Below are positions 45,228 to 53,620 of a stretch of 64,000 bases of DNA, piece by piece. The notes under the pieces were generated by a model. The model saw only the letters and a list, made by a program, of their open reading frames with translations. It had not been told where the DNA came from and searched no databases. Position 1 is the first letter of the stretch. Every line of letters begins with the position of its first letter. The translations under genes and the position numbers were made by a program. The DNA is from an uncultured Treponema sp. GTDB taxonomy: Bacteria; Spirochaetota; Spirochaetia; Treponematales; Treponemataceae. The stretch lies in the NCBI GenBank assembly GCA_947165895.1, contig CAMVCB010000001.1, positions 310,001-374,000 of the forward strand, given 5' to 3'.

Positions 45228-45314
45228 TTATCACACGGATTCGATTTTGCTAACGCAAAATCTTTAAAATATATAATATGGAATTACGTTAGTAATTCCG
45301 AATCCGTGTGACAA
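45228..45314. repeat. 87-bp double-hairpin inverted-repeat element, copy 1
   Basis: Terminal arms TTATCACACGGATTCG (45228-45243) and CGAATCCGTGTGACAA (45299-45314) match at 15 of 16 positions. Inside are two hairpins, GATTTTGC-TAAC-GCAAAATC and GGAATTAC-GTTA-GTAATTCC, whose 4-base loops are complementary to each other. It starts directly after the dapA stop. The last 36 bp (45279-45314) recur without mismatch at 58411-58446. Confidence 0.9.
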
Positions 45315-45334
45315 TCTATTCAAAGGAGTTTAGT

Positions 45335-46432
45335 ATGAGTGATAAAATTAAGGTTGGTGTACTCGGCGCTACTGGTATGGTTGGTCAGCGCTATATTAAG
45401 CTTTTGGAAAACCATCCGTGGTTTGAAGTTTCTTATGTTGCGGCTAGCCCTCGTTCGGCTGGTAAACCTTACTGCGAGGCTGTAAAGAACCGCTGGCTGA
45501 TTGGCGCTGAGATTCCAGCAGGAGTAGCAAATCTGATTGTAGAAGATGCTAACGACGAGAAAAAGGCTCTTGGAAAGTGTCAGTTTGTATTCTCTGCCCT
45601 TGAAATGGGAAAAGATGAGATTAAGGCTCTGGAAGCTGCTTATGCGGCAGAAGGAATCCCAGTTGTAAGTAACGCGAGCGCAAACCGCTGGACAGAAGAT
45701 GTTCCAATGCTGGTTCCGGAAATCAACTACTCTCACCTGGATGTAATTGCTGAACAGAAAAAGCACCACGGCTGGGACAAGGGCTTTATTGCTGTAAAAC
45801 CTAACTGTTCTCTCCAGACATACATGATGCCGCTCCACGCTTTGATTCAGGCAGGTTACCCTGTAAAGAGAATGATTGTAACAACTCTTCAGGCAACTTC
45901 AGGTGCAGGTTACCCTGGTGTTGCATCTTTTGATATGATTGATAATATCGTTCCATTTATTGGCGGCGAGGAAGAAAAGACAGAAAAAGAATGTCTTAAG
46001 ATTCTGGGAAGCGTAAAAGACGGAAAGATTGAAAACGCAAGCTACCCTATCGTTTCTTCTACATGTACACGTGTTCCTGTTGTAGACGGACACACAGCAT
46101 GTGTTTCTCTTGAGTTTGATTTGCCTGATGACAAAAAGCCAAGCCTGGAAGAAATTGAGCGCGTATGGACATCTTACACATCACTTCCACAGGAGCTTAA
46201 GCTTCCTTCTGCTCCAGAGCATCCTATTGTTGTCCGCCACGAGGAAAACCGTCCGCAGCCACGCCGTGACCGCGAAACAGAAAAGGGAATGGCATGTGTT
46301 ATCGGACGCCTTCGCCCATGTAACGTATTCGACGTTAAGTTTGTAGCACTCAGCCACAACACAAAGCGCGGTGCTGCCTTGGGTGGTATTTTGAATGCTG
46401 AACTGCTTAAAGCTAAAGGTTTCTTATCGTAG
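45335..46432 (+). CDS. asd: Aspartate-semialdehyde dehydrogenase
   Basis: 365 aa from the ATG at 45335, which has AAAGGAG 7 bases upstream; an in-frame ATG at 45308 lies inside the repeat and has no site. Reduces aspartyl phosphate to aspartate semialdehyde, the substrate of DapA. NADP site GVLGATGMVGQRYIKLLENH, active-site cysteine in VKPNCSLQTYMMPLH, and a catalytic His region near ENRPQPRRDRET. The form (NCSLQT, GQRYIKLLENHPWF) is the archaeal/fungal-like subclass rather than E. coli Asd. Two terminator-like hairpins follow. Confidence 0.95.
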   Translation: MSDKIKVGVLGATGMVGQRYIKLLENHPWFEVSYVAASPRSAGKPYCEAVKNRWLIGAEIPAGVANLIVEDANDEKKALGKCQFVFSALEMGKDEIKALEAAYAAEGIPVVSNASANRWTEDVPMLVPEINYSHLDVIAEQKKHHGWDKGFIAVKPNCSLQTYMMPLHALIQAGYPVKRMIVTTLQATSGAGYPGVASFDMIDNIVPFIGGEEEKTEKECLKILGSVKDGKIENASYPIVSSTCTRVPVVDGHTACVSLEFDLPDDKKPSLEEIERVWTSYTSLPQELKLPSAPEHPIVVRHEENRPQPRRDRETEKGMACVIGRLRPCNVFDVKFVALSHNTKRGAALGGILNAELLKAKGFLS

Positions 46433-46442
46433 ATTCGTTAAG

Positions 46443-46471
46443 AAAAATTGCGAAAACTTGGAGCAATTTTT
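46443..46471 (+). terminator. First terminator after asd
   Basis: AAATTGC and GCAATTT form a short stem followed by a T run, about 10 bp after the stop codon. Weak because the stem is AT-rich. Confidence 0.55.
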
Positions 46472-46520
46472 TTAGAATCTACCTATTAATAATTAAAAAG
46501 TTTTTATAAAAAAGTGAAAA

Positions 46521-46556
46521 GAGGACATTTCTGAGATGGAATGTCCTCTTTTTTTA
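46521..46556 (+). terminator. Second, strong terminator after asd
   Basis: GAGGACATT (46521-46529) pairs with AATGTCCTC (46540-46548), followed by seven T residues. It separates asd from the restriction island. Confidence 0.9.
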
Positions 46557-46574
46557 TATTTTTTAATTATTTAT

Positions 46575-46582
46575 GCTATAAT
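46575..46582 (+). promoter_or_regulatory. Probable extended -10 promoter of the mcrBC island
   Basis: TATAAT at 46577-46582 preceded by TG one base further upstream (TGC-TATAAT), 18 bp before the GTG start. No convincing -35 box is seen, as is usual for extended -10 promoters. Confidence 0.6.
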
Positions 46583-46600
46583 TCTATCAGGAGTTTCATT

Positions 46601-48454
46601 GTGGATAATCATAGAATTATGTATTACTGCACAGGCGATGGCCCCCATCGTTGTTATGAAGATTATCTTAAATATAATTTCATTTCCGCAGGTCAAATAG
46701 GCAAAGGCACTACACACAAAATTTTTAGCCAAGAAATTCGAAATCTAAAAGAAGGTGATTATTTTTTTGCATACAGAAAAGGCATTGGCTATTCTGCTTT
46801 TGGGCAAATTCTTAAATCAGCAGTCAAGATTGATGACTTCATTGTGGATTCCAGTCCAGGGAAAAAATTATACGAAATTGAAGATTTAAAACAAAAAAAT
46901 ATAAAAGAAAACCATGATAATGAAGGTTCTGAATATGTCTGCAAAGTAAAATGGATTAAATTATTTTCTGATAATGATTCTATAAATTTTAACGGGACAA
47001 AATATTCATCTGCATTTACAAGTGTGACTGTTGGAGAATTTAATACAGAAAATCGAAAATATATATTACAAACTCTTATAGATAAATTTCAAATACGTAA
47101 TTTATTCTCTAATAATTTTTATATTAGTAATCAGGAGTTAAATAATATGACAAAAGCAAAGGAACTTGCAAAACTCTTAAAAAATACACATAACCTTATT
47201 TTACACGGAGCTCCAGGAACAGGGAAAACATATCTTGCTAAAAATGAAATTGCACCAGCTTTGGCAGAATTACTTGGGGCAAGTGAAAGTGAAGTTGGAT
47301 TTGTGCAGTTTCATCCGTCGTACGATTACACAGATTTTGTTGAAGGAATTCGACCTCGTAATTCAGGAGCAGGAGCAACAGACGGATTTGAGAGAAAAGA
47401 TGGTGTTTTTAAGGAATTCTGTGAAAAAGCATTAAGAAATATTATTGATAGTAAAAAAAATCAGAAAGAAATAGAAAAAGAAAAATCCATGGATGATAAA
47501 ATTGATTTTTTCCTCGATAAATCAATTGATAACGGAACAGCTTTCGAAACAGTAACTGGCAATAAATTTTATATCACAGATTCAAATGAAAAAAATATTT
47601 ACATTTCTATTCCTGCAAATGAAAAAACAAAAGAACTTGTTTTACAAAGAAGAGAACTTCTTAGCCTTTTAAACGCAGAAAAAAATATAGAAAATGGTAA
47701 TGATATTAGGGAATATTTTGGTCGGAAATGGAGAACACAGCAAGATTCTTATAGCATCGTCTTATATAAAAAAATTTTTGAAAATGAAACAATTTCTAAA
47801 AAAACACAAGAAGTAGAGAAAATTGAACAAAAACCTTATGTTTTCATAATAGATGAAATCAACCGTGGCGAACTTTCAAAAATATTCGGAGAATTATTCT
47901 TTGCTATTGACCCTGGTTACAGAGGTTCAAAAGAATGTAAAGATTTAAGAACACAATATGCAAATCTTCAGGATTCTCAAAATCTTTTTGATGAAGTTCT
48001 TGGTGAAAAAGAAGAGTTCGGTCATTTCTTCATTCCAGAAAATGTTTACATTATAGGAACAATGAATGATATTGATCGAAGTGTTGAAAGTATGGATTTG
48101 GCAATGCGCAGAAGATTCACATTCAAAGAAATAACAGCTGTAGATTCTGCTGAAGCAATGCTTTCAAAAGATAATTCTGCAATTTCTGATCTTGACGATT
48201 CTACAATCGAAGAATTGAAAAATCGTATGGAAAATCTGAACAATGCAATTATCAGTGATGAGATAGGACTTTCTTCTGCTTACCAGATAGGAGCAGCGTA
48301 TTTTCTCAAATATGCAATGTATAAAGATGAAATTTCACCATTTGATTGTCTTTGGGAATATAATCTTGAACCTCTTCTACAGGAATATCTTCGCGGACAA
48401 GGAGATATTTCAAATAAGATGGATAAATTAAAAGCTGCATATAGTTTGAATTAA
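46601..48454 (+). CDS. mcrB: McrB-type restriction NTPase with an N-terminal recognition-like domain
   Basis: 617 aa from a GTG at 46601 with AGGAG 7 bases upstream; an ATG at 46541 lies inside the upstream terminator. Residues 1-150 form a beta-rich domain (HKIFSQEIRNLKEGDYFFAY, then GYSAFGQILKS) that looks like an EVE/PUA-type modified-base reader. The AAA+ motor has Walker A GAPGTGKTYLAKNE (~203), Walker B FIIDEINRGELSKIFGELFF (~414) and the McrB sensor TMNDIDRSVESMDLAMRRRF. McrB loops out DNA after binding methylated sites and drives McrC cleavage. A ~100-residue insert between the P-loop and Walker B (around KNIYISIPANEKTKELVL) is unusual. Base composition is more AT-rich than the flanks. 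Confidence 0.9.
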   Translation: MDNHRIMYYCTGDGPHRCYEDYLKYNFISAGQIGKGTTHKIFSQEIRNLKEGDYFFAYRKGIGYSAFGQILKSAVKIDDFIVDSSPGKKLYEIEDLKQKNIKENHDNEGSEYVCKVKWIKLFSDNDSINFNGTKYSSAFTSVTVGEFNTENRKYILQTLIDKFQIRNLFSNNFYISNQELNNMTKAKELAKLLKNTHNLILHGAPGTGKTYLAKNEIAPALAELLGASESEVGFVQFHPSYDYTDFVEGIRPRNSGAGATDGFERKDGVFKEFCEKALRNIIDSKKNQKEIEKEKSMDDKIDFFLDKSIDNGTAFETVTGNKFYITDSNEKNIYISIPANEKTKELVLQRRELLSLLNAEKNIENGNDIREYFGRKWRTQQDSYSIVLYKKIFENETISKKTQEVEKIEQKPYVFIIDEINRGELSKIFGELFFAIDPGYRGSKECKDLRTQYANLQDSQNLFDEVLGEKEEFGHFFIPENVYIIGTMNDIDRSVESMDLAMRRRFTFKEITAVDSAEAMLSKDNSAISDLDDSTIEELKNRMENLNNAIISDEIGLSSAYQIGAAYFLKYAMYKDEISPFDCLWEYNLEPLLQEYLRGQGDISNKMDKLKAAYSLN

Positions 48455-48470
48455 AAACAGGTAAATAGAT

Positions 48471-49874
48471 ATGTTTACCATCAGATTAAAGGATAATGAT
48501 TACAAAGGTAAAAATATTTCTCTTTCAAATTTTTCTGATTCTGAAAAATCCTGTATCAGAAAAGCTCTTGAAAGCATAAATAACCTTTCTGTAAAAGAAT
48601 TAGAAGCAAGAGGGGCAATTATATTTCCTTCAAAATCAACAGAAAACGATTTAAATGACGGCGGTAAAATTGTTCTATCAGTTCATAATTTAGAAACAGA
48701 TAATCCGATCATAAAAACCTCAAACGTTATGGGATTTTTCGCTATTGAAAATTGTTTGAATATTGAAATTCATTCTCGTTTTGATAGTGATGACAGACAG
48801 TTTTTTCTTCACTATATGCTTCAAAAAATCTGTAATGTTTCACCAACTGTTGAATTAACACACGTAAATAAAAATCCATTTTACGAATTCATTGTTTATC
48901 TTTTTCCTTCTTTTTTAAATCGAGCTATTTCACAGGGATTATTCCGCTCATACATTACTAAAAATTACAATGACTCAAATATTAGAGGCGTTATAGAATT
49001 TCCTCGTCATTTAAAAAATAATATTCCTTTTAATGGTAAGGTTGCTTATCGTACTCGCGAATATAATCAAGATAATTATGTAACACAGCTTATCAGACAT
49101 ACAATTGAATTTATTGCAGAAAATAAAAACTTAAGTAATATTTTAAATATCGATGAAGAAATAAATGATTCGGTTCAAATTATCAGAGGATGTACAGGAA
49201 GTTACAACAGATTTTCAAGAAATTTTATTATAAATAAAAATACAAAAACAATTACCCATCCATATTACACAGAATACGAACCTCTAAGAAAACTTTGTAT
49301 TATGATTTTGACTCACGATAAAATATCTTATGGTGAAAAACAACAAACTAAACTTAATGGTATTTTGTTTGACGGGGCTTCGTTATGGGAAGAATATATT
49401 AATATGATAATGATAGAAAGGCTTAATGAACTTTCATTTCCATACATTCTTGAACATCCAAATAACAGAACTGGAAAAGGAATAAAGTATCTTTTTGAAA
49501 CAGCAGAAAATCATAATTACACAGCAATTTATCCAGATTTTATAATAAAAAATCCTGATAAAAAAAATATAAAAATTATTGCTGATGCAAAATACAAACA
49601 TCTGGAAGATGCTAGTATTCCAAGAGAAGATTATTTTCAACTTCTATCATATTTATTCCGTTTTGATTGTAAACAAGGTATGCTGATTTATCCTTATTCT
49701 CAAAAAGATAAAACATCAGATTCAAATCTTTTTCTTGCAGAACATAAAAAAGAAATTAGATTATCAGTAAACGGACTTGAAATAATAAAATATGATGATA
49801 AATGTGATTTCAAAGATTTTTCAAATAATATGAAACAAAAGGAAGAAGAATTTGTCATTAAGTTATTAGTTTAA
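48471..49874 (+). CDS. mcrC: McrC-type restriction endonuclease subunit
   Basis: 467 aa. Nuclease partner of McrB, starting 17 bp after it. The N-terminal beta-rich domain binds McrB (by family), and the C-terminal PD-(D/E)XK core is seen in NYTAIYPDFIIKNPDKKN and IKIIADAKYKHLE (D...DAK). Middle segment RGVIEFPRHLKNNIPFNGKV and YFQLLSYLFRFDCKQGMLIYP are also typical. Very AT-rich with many Lys, Asn and Ile codons, like mcrB, which suggests joint transfer. Confidence 0.9.
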   Translation: MFTIRLKDNDYKGKNISLSNFSDSEKSCIRKALESINNLSVKELEARGAIIFPSKSTENDLNDGGKIVLSVHNLETDNPIIKTSNVMGFFAIENCLNIEIHSRFDSDDRQFFLHYMLQKICNVSPTVELTHVNKNPFYEFIVYLFPSFLNRAISQGLFRSYITKNYNDSNIRGVIEFPRHLKNNIPFNGKVAYRTREYNQDNYVTQLIRHTIEFIAENKNLSNILNIDEEINDSVQIIRGCTGSYNRFSRNFIINKNTKTITHPYYTEYEPLRKLCIMILTHDKISYGEKQQTKLNGILFDGASLWEEYINMIMIERLNELSFPYILEHPNNRTGKGIKYLFETAENHNYTAIYPDFIIKNPDKKNIKIIADAKYKHLEDASIPREDYFQLLSYLFRFDCKQGMLIYPYSQKDKTSDSNLFLAEHKKEIRLSVNGLEIIKYDDKCDFKDFSNNMKQKEEEFVIKLLV

Positions 49875-49923
49875 TTCTTAATACCTTTTTTTGTGATAAA
49901 ATGACCTTTGTTTAGGGGGAAGA

Positions 49924-50763
49924 ATGTCGAAAACAAATGCTATAAAACTTTTTGAAGATAAACTTGTTCGCTCTGTATGGGATGATGAAAAGGAAGAATG
50001 GTTTTTCTCAATCGTTGATGTTGTTGAAATCCTTACTGATAGTAAAGATGCAAAACAATATATAAAAAAAATGAGAGCACGTGATGATGAGTTAAATTTC
50101 AACTGGGGTACAATTTGTACCCCAGTTGAAATGGTTGGAAAAGATGGTAAAAAAAGGGAAATTCAATCAGCTGATACAAAAGGTATTTTCCGTATAATAC
50201 AATCTATTCCATCAAAAAAAGCAGAACCATTTAAACAATGGCTTGCAAAAGTTGGAGCAAAGCGTCTGGAACAGTATCAGGATCCAGAGCTTTCAATAAA
50301 ACAAGGTTTGGAAGATTATCGAAGACTTGGTTATTCTGATGATTGGATAAATCAACGACTAAAATCAATTGAAATCAGAAAAGATTTAACAGATCAGTGG
50401 AAGGCCCATAATGTAGAGGAAGGCGTACAGTACGCAACATTGACCGATATAATTTATCAAGCATGGGCAGGAAAAACTGCAAAAGAATACAAGCAGTACA
50501 AAGGGTTAAAAAAAGAAAATCTGCGTGACAATATGACTAACGAGGAGCTTGTTTTGAATATGCTGGCTGAGCTTTCTGCAACAAGTATTACAAAAGCAAA
50601 AAATCCTCAGACCTTAAAAGAAAATGCAGAATGTGCCCATGAGGGTGGAAATGTAGCTGCTGTAGCAAGACGTGAACTTGAAAGTAAAACAGGTCGAAGT
50701 GTTGTTACCTCACTTAATGCAAAAGATTATTTTGAAGCAAAAATTGAAGAAAAAGATAAATAA
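49924..50763 (+). CDS. BRO-N family protein, DinD-like
   Basis: 279 aa. The BRO-N domain spans about residues 10-125 (VRSVWDDEKEEWFFSIVDVV, then YIKKMRARDDELNFNWG, ADTKGIFRIIQSIPSKKAEP and FKQWLAKVGAKRLEQ). The rest matches the DinD-like extension (RLGYSDDWINQRLKSIEIR, then LTDIIYQAWAGKTAKEYKQY and KNPQTLKENAECAHEGGNVA). In E. coli DinD inhibits RecA filaments; phage BRO proteins bind DNA. It begins 49 bp after mcrC with its own GGGGG-type ribosome site, so it may belong to the mcrBC transcript. The role in defence is inferred from position only. Confidence 0.85.
   Translation: MSKTNAIKLFEDKLVRSVWDDEKEEWFFSIVDVVEILTDSKDAKQYIKKMRARDDELNFNWGTICTPVEMVGKDGKKREIQSADTKGIFRIIQSIPSKKAEPFKQWLAKVGAKRLEQYQDPELSIKQGLEDYRRLGYSDDWINQRLKSIEIRKDLTDQWKAHNVEEGVQYATLTDIIYQAWAGKTAKEYKQYKGLKKENLRDNMTNEELVLNMLAELSATSITKAKNPQTLKENAECAHEGGNVAAVARRELESKTGRSVVTSLNAKDYFEAKIEEKDK
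50096..50132. repeat. 17-bp perfect inverted repeat inside the BRO-N gene
   Basis: ATTTCAACTGGGGTACA (50096-50112), loop ATT, and TGTACCCCAGTTGAAAT (50116-50132). It lies in codons for the conserved NWGTICTPVEM segment. Confidence 0.9.
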
Positions 50764-50794
50764 TTCAACTATTCGATAAATTCGAATAGTTGAA
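50764..50794. repeat. 12-bp perfect inverted repeat after the BRO-N gene, possible terminator
   Basis: TTCAACTATTCG and CGAATAGTTGAA with a 7-base loop, directly after the stop codon. There is no T tract on either side, so Rho-independent termination is doubtful. Confidence 0.7.
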
Positions 50795-50803
50795 CGAATA
50801 AGA

Positions 50804-51106
50804 TTACACCTCAAAATCCAGGCAGGTTCGGCTGGCGGTGAAAGGACGGACATTTCCGTCGGCAACGGCTACGTGAAGGGGATGTTTAGAGTAAACTTTC
50901 AGGGCATCTGCTGACTCGAAGGTAGAATCCAGCATGAGGTCTGCATTTGATGATGGAAGGCGGCCAGTTGCATTTACTTTAATATCGATAAGACCCGGGA
51001 TTTTTCCTTTGAGCTCTTCAAGACCTTTTTTGATTTCGGATTTTACGCGGGATTTTTCTTCCTCGCTCATTTCTTTTAGTGTCCATAAGATAATGTGTTT
51101 TACCAT
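50804..51106 (-). CDS. Stress-responsive alpha/beta-barrel (Dabb) domain protein
   Basis: 100 aa from the ATG at 51106, with AGGA 9 bases upstream; upstream in-frame codons overlap the divergent esterase gene. The sequence MVKHIILWTLKEMSEEEKSR, then GKIPGLIDIKVNATG, DLMLDSTFESADALKVYSKH and PLHVAVADGNV is a clear single Dabb domain. These are small dimeric ferredoxin-like proteins of mostly unknown function. Divergent from the carboxylesterase with only 28 bp between starts. Confidence 0.88.
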   Translation of the reverse strand: MVKHIILWTLKEMSEEEKSRVKSEIKKGLEELKGKIPGLIDIKVNATGRLPSSNADLMLDSTFESADALKVYSKHPLHVAVADGNVRPFTASRTCLDFEV

Positions 51107-51134
51107 TTGCGATTTTTCCTTTATGATTTTGGGT

Positions 51135-52748
51135 ATGAAAAAGATTTTTATTCTGGCAATTATTCTAGCACTTTTTTCGGGCTGTGTATCTAATAAAACA
51201 AGCCCTGTTGATAAAAAAGCAGCGGGCAAAACTGAAATTATCAGCGTTACGGGAGGTGACATTCAGGGGATTTTAAATAAGGACGGTTCGGTTGAAATTT
51301 TTGCGGGCATTCCTTTTGCGGCTCCTCCTGTGGGAGACTTACGCTGGAAAGAACCACAGGACGTTATTCCCTGGGAAGGCGTTTTACAGGCTGACCATTT
51401 TGCACCGATGGCAATGCAGAATCAGGTTAACCGGCTTTACAATTTTTTGTTCAATTTATATACACATCAGAAGACCAGCCGAACTTACAAGGCTCCTATG
51501 AGAGAGGACTGCCTTTATCTGAATGTGTGGAGACCGGCAAGAACCGGAGGGGCTGGGTGCGGGGCGGAAGGTGATACAGCAGAAACTCCCCTTCCCGTGC
51601 TGGTTTACGTGCATGGAGGAGCTTTGACCGGAGGCCAGAGCTGGTACGAAAATTATGACGGGGAGAATCTCTGTAAGAGCGGAATTATTGTAGTGACCAT
51701 TGCCTACCGGGTGGGCATTTTCGGCTATCTGGCAGATTCCCAACTTAGGGAAGAAAGCCCTTACGGCTCAACAGGAAACTACGGCCTCTTAGACCAGATA
51801 AAAGCCCTGGACTGGGTCTGCAAAAATATAAGTGCCTTTGGGGGTGATGCAAAAAATATTACGATTGCAGGGGAATCCGCAGGGTCATCATCTGTTAATG
51901 CGCTCTGTGCCAGTCCTTTGACAAAGGGAACCTTTAGACGCGCCATAGGGGAAAGTTCTTCGATTGTAGAGGAGACTCCACCACACACCTTCCGTAGCAT
52001 GGAAGCAGCCCTCAAAATGGGAGAAGACATCAAAAAGGAATTCGGAGTAAACTCGATTGCGGAACTCAGAAAGATTCCGGCTAAAAAGCTTTTAAAAAGT
52101 CGTTTTGTAAATAATTCGATGACGGTGGACGGATATGCGCTTACTGAAATGCCTTTTGAAACTTACAGGAAGGGGGCAAATCACGAGGAAGCGCTTTTGA
52201 ACGGCTTTAATAAAACTGAGGCAAAGGCATTTACCTTCTTTACCAAAGTGACAATGAAAAATCTTGCAGAACTTCTGGGGGGTACTTTTGGAGATAGAAC
52301 GGAAGAGTTTCTGCAGGCACATCCTGTTAAGAATGACAAAGAAGCAAAGGCTTTGTATGACGATGTCTTTGCGGCAGTCTGCTTTACCCGGCCTCATCAT
52401 GAATGGACTAAAGCGATTGCGGCTCAGGGGCGACCGGTATGGGAATATTATTTTACTCAGGAAAACGGAGAAATCGGCTCAAATCATTCGGGGGAGCTGA
52501 TTTACGCCTACCGCAATGTGCCGCGAAGAAAAAACTATACTGAGCGAGATTTTGAAATTGAAAATATTATGAGTTCTTATTGGGTAAACTTTGTAAAGAC
52601 TGGAAATCCAAACGGAAAGGATATGAAGGGGCAGGAGCTGCCGGTCTGGGAAGAAAGCTCAGCCAGCGGCGGACTCCTTATGGAAATCGGGGAAAAGAGC
52701 GGAATGCGGGAAGATCCCTATGTGGGGATTTACGAATTTCTGCGTTAG
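51135..52748 (+). CDS. Type B carboxylesterase lipoprotein
   Basis: 537 aa from the ATG at 51135. Signal peptide with lipobox LFSGCVSNK (Cys about residue 17), so lipid-anchored in the envelope. The alpha/beta-hydrolase fold has FAGIPFAAPPVGDLRWK, EDCLYLNVWRPA, the oxyanion loop VYVHGGALTGGQ, nucleophile serine in ITIAGESAGSSSVNALC, and a C-terminal catalytic histidine region around GSNHSGELIYAY. Family members hydrolyse esters, for example acetyl or feruloyl groups on plant polysaccharides, so a role in fibre breakdown is possible but unproven. The stop is followed at once by a GC-rich repeat. Confidence 0.92.
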   Translation: MKKIFILAIILALFSGCVSNKTSPVDKKAAGKTEIISVTGGDIQGILNKDGSVEIFAGIPFAAPPVGDLRWKEPQDVIPWEGVLQADHFAPMAMQNQVNRLYNFLFNLYTHQKTSRTYKAPMREDCLYLNVWRPARTGGAGCGAEGDTAETPLPVLVYVHGGALTGGQSWYENYDGENLCKSGIIVVTIAYRVGIFGYLADSQLREESPYGSTGNYGLLDQIKALDWVCKNISAFGGDAKNITIAGESAGSSSVNALCASPLTKGTFRRAIGESSSIVEETPPHTFRSMEAALKMGEDIKKEFGVNSIAELRKIPAKKLLKSRFVNNSMTVDGYALTEMPFETYRKGANHEEALLNGFNKTEAKAFTFFTKVTMKNLAELLGGTFGDRTEEFLQAHPVKNDKEAKALYDDVFAAVCFTRPHHEWTKAIAAQGRPVWEYYFTQENGEIGSNHSGELIYAYRNVPRRKNYTERDFEIENIMSSYWVNFVKTGNPNGKDMKGQELPVWEESSASGGLLMEIGEKSGMREDPYVGIYEFLR

Positions 52749-52845
52749 CGATGTGAAGCCCCGCAGTTCCGAAGCGCAAGCGAAGGAATGAGCCGAAGAG
52801 GCGAAGGGCGAAACGTAGCGACCCGAGCGAAGCGAGGGGAACACC
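52749..52845. repeat. GC-rich intergenic repeat with CGAAGCG motifs
   Basis: About 97 bp of purine-biased GC-rich sequence rich in GCGAAGCG/AGCGAAG units (for example CGAAGCGCAAGCGAAGG and CGACCCGAGCGAAGCGAGG). It fills the whole space between the convergent esterase and methyltransferase genes. The reverse strand shares short words (GGTCGCTACGT) with the 18.4-kb repeat but is a different arrangement. Confidence 0.6.
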
Positions 52846-53613
52846 CTACTTTTTTGCCACAATTACGCAGGTGGCGGCGTTCTGGTCGTAGGGAGCTCCT
52901 TCCCAGTTTCCGTAAACCGATGCAGATTTGAAGCCGTACTCAAGAATTTTGTCGCGGAGGAATGTGGCGGGATAAAGGCGCTGAATGAAGGTGTGGTCTA
53001 CCAGAGGGGCGGCAGAAGGATTTTTTGAAAGATCTGTGCCGGCGGGGTAAAGGGTCCAGTGGGAACGAAGGCCTTCCCAGGCGCCGGTCACGCTAAAGTC
53101 TGTGACAACCTTGTAGCCGGCCCTTTCGAATTCTTCCCCCTTTGTAAAATACATGGCGGCAATTTCGCGGGTGGTGCCTTCAAAAATAAAGCTTCCGCCA
53201 TCACACACGCAGGCGCACATATTTTTAAGATAGAGCATATCTTCTTCGACTGTATCACAATAGCCGAAGGAAGTGTAAAGATTTACCGTGCAGTCAAAGG
53301 CTTTTGGGCGGCACCACTTCCGCATGTCGGCTTTTATAAAATCAATTTCAACCCCTTCGTCGCGGGCAGATTCGGCGGCGGTATCAAGCTCTGCCTGAAT
53401 AATATCTGTACCGGTAACTTTGAGGCCAAGGGCGGCAAGTTCAACTGAAATGCGGCCTACCCCGCAGCCGGCATCCAGAACAGCGTCACCTTCCAGGAGA
53501 CCTGCCAGCTTCATAACGCGGTCTGCAATTGCGGGAGCTTCCTGCCAGTGGGCTTCGTCAAACATGATGGGGCCGTAATTTTTCCAGAAATCTTCAGATT
53601 CAAACCATTCCAT
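52846..53613 (-). CDS. Class I SAM-dependent methyltransferase
   Basis: 255 aa. Rossmann motif I AVLDAGCGVGRISVELAALG with VTGTDI (motif II acidic) and VNLYTSFGYCDTVEEDMLYL. It resembles the small-molecule (UbiE/Tam-like) branch. An N-terminal WFESEDFWKNYGPIMFDE segment is common in this subgroup. Substrate unknown. It starts 7 bp after the mutS2 stop and is probably cotranscribed with it. Confidence 0.88.
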   Translation of the reverse strand: MEWFESEDFWKNYGPIMFDEAHWQEAPAIADRVMKLAGLLEGDAVLDAGCGVGRISVELAALGLKVTGTDIIQAELDTAAESARDEGVEIDFIKADMRKWCRPKAFDCTVNLYTSFGYCDTVEEDMLYLKNMCACVCDGGSFIFEGTTREIAAMYFTKGEEFERAGYKVVTDFSVTGAWEGLRSHWTLYPAGTDLSKNPSAAPLVDHTFIQRLYPATFLRDKILEYGFKSASVYGNWEGAPYDQNAATCVIVAKK

Positions 53614-53620
53614 ATGAACC

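Noticed and set aside
50934..51134. N-terminal extension of the carboxylesterase across the Dabb gene
   Set aside because: It is antisense to the Dabb gene, and the ATG at 51135 gives a proper lipoprotein signal peptide.
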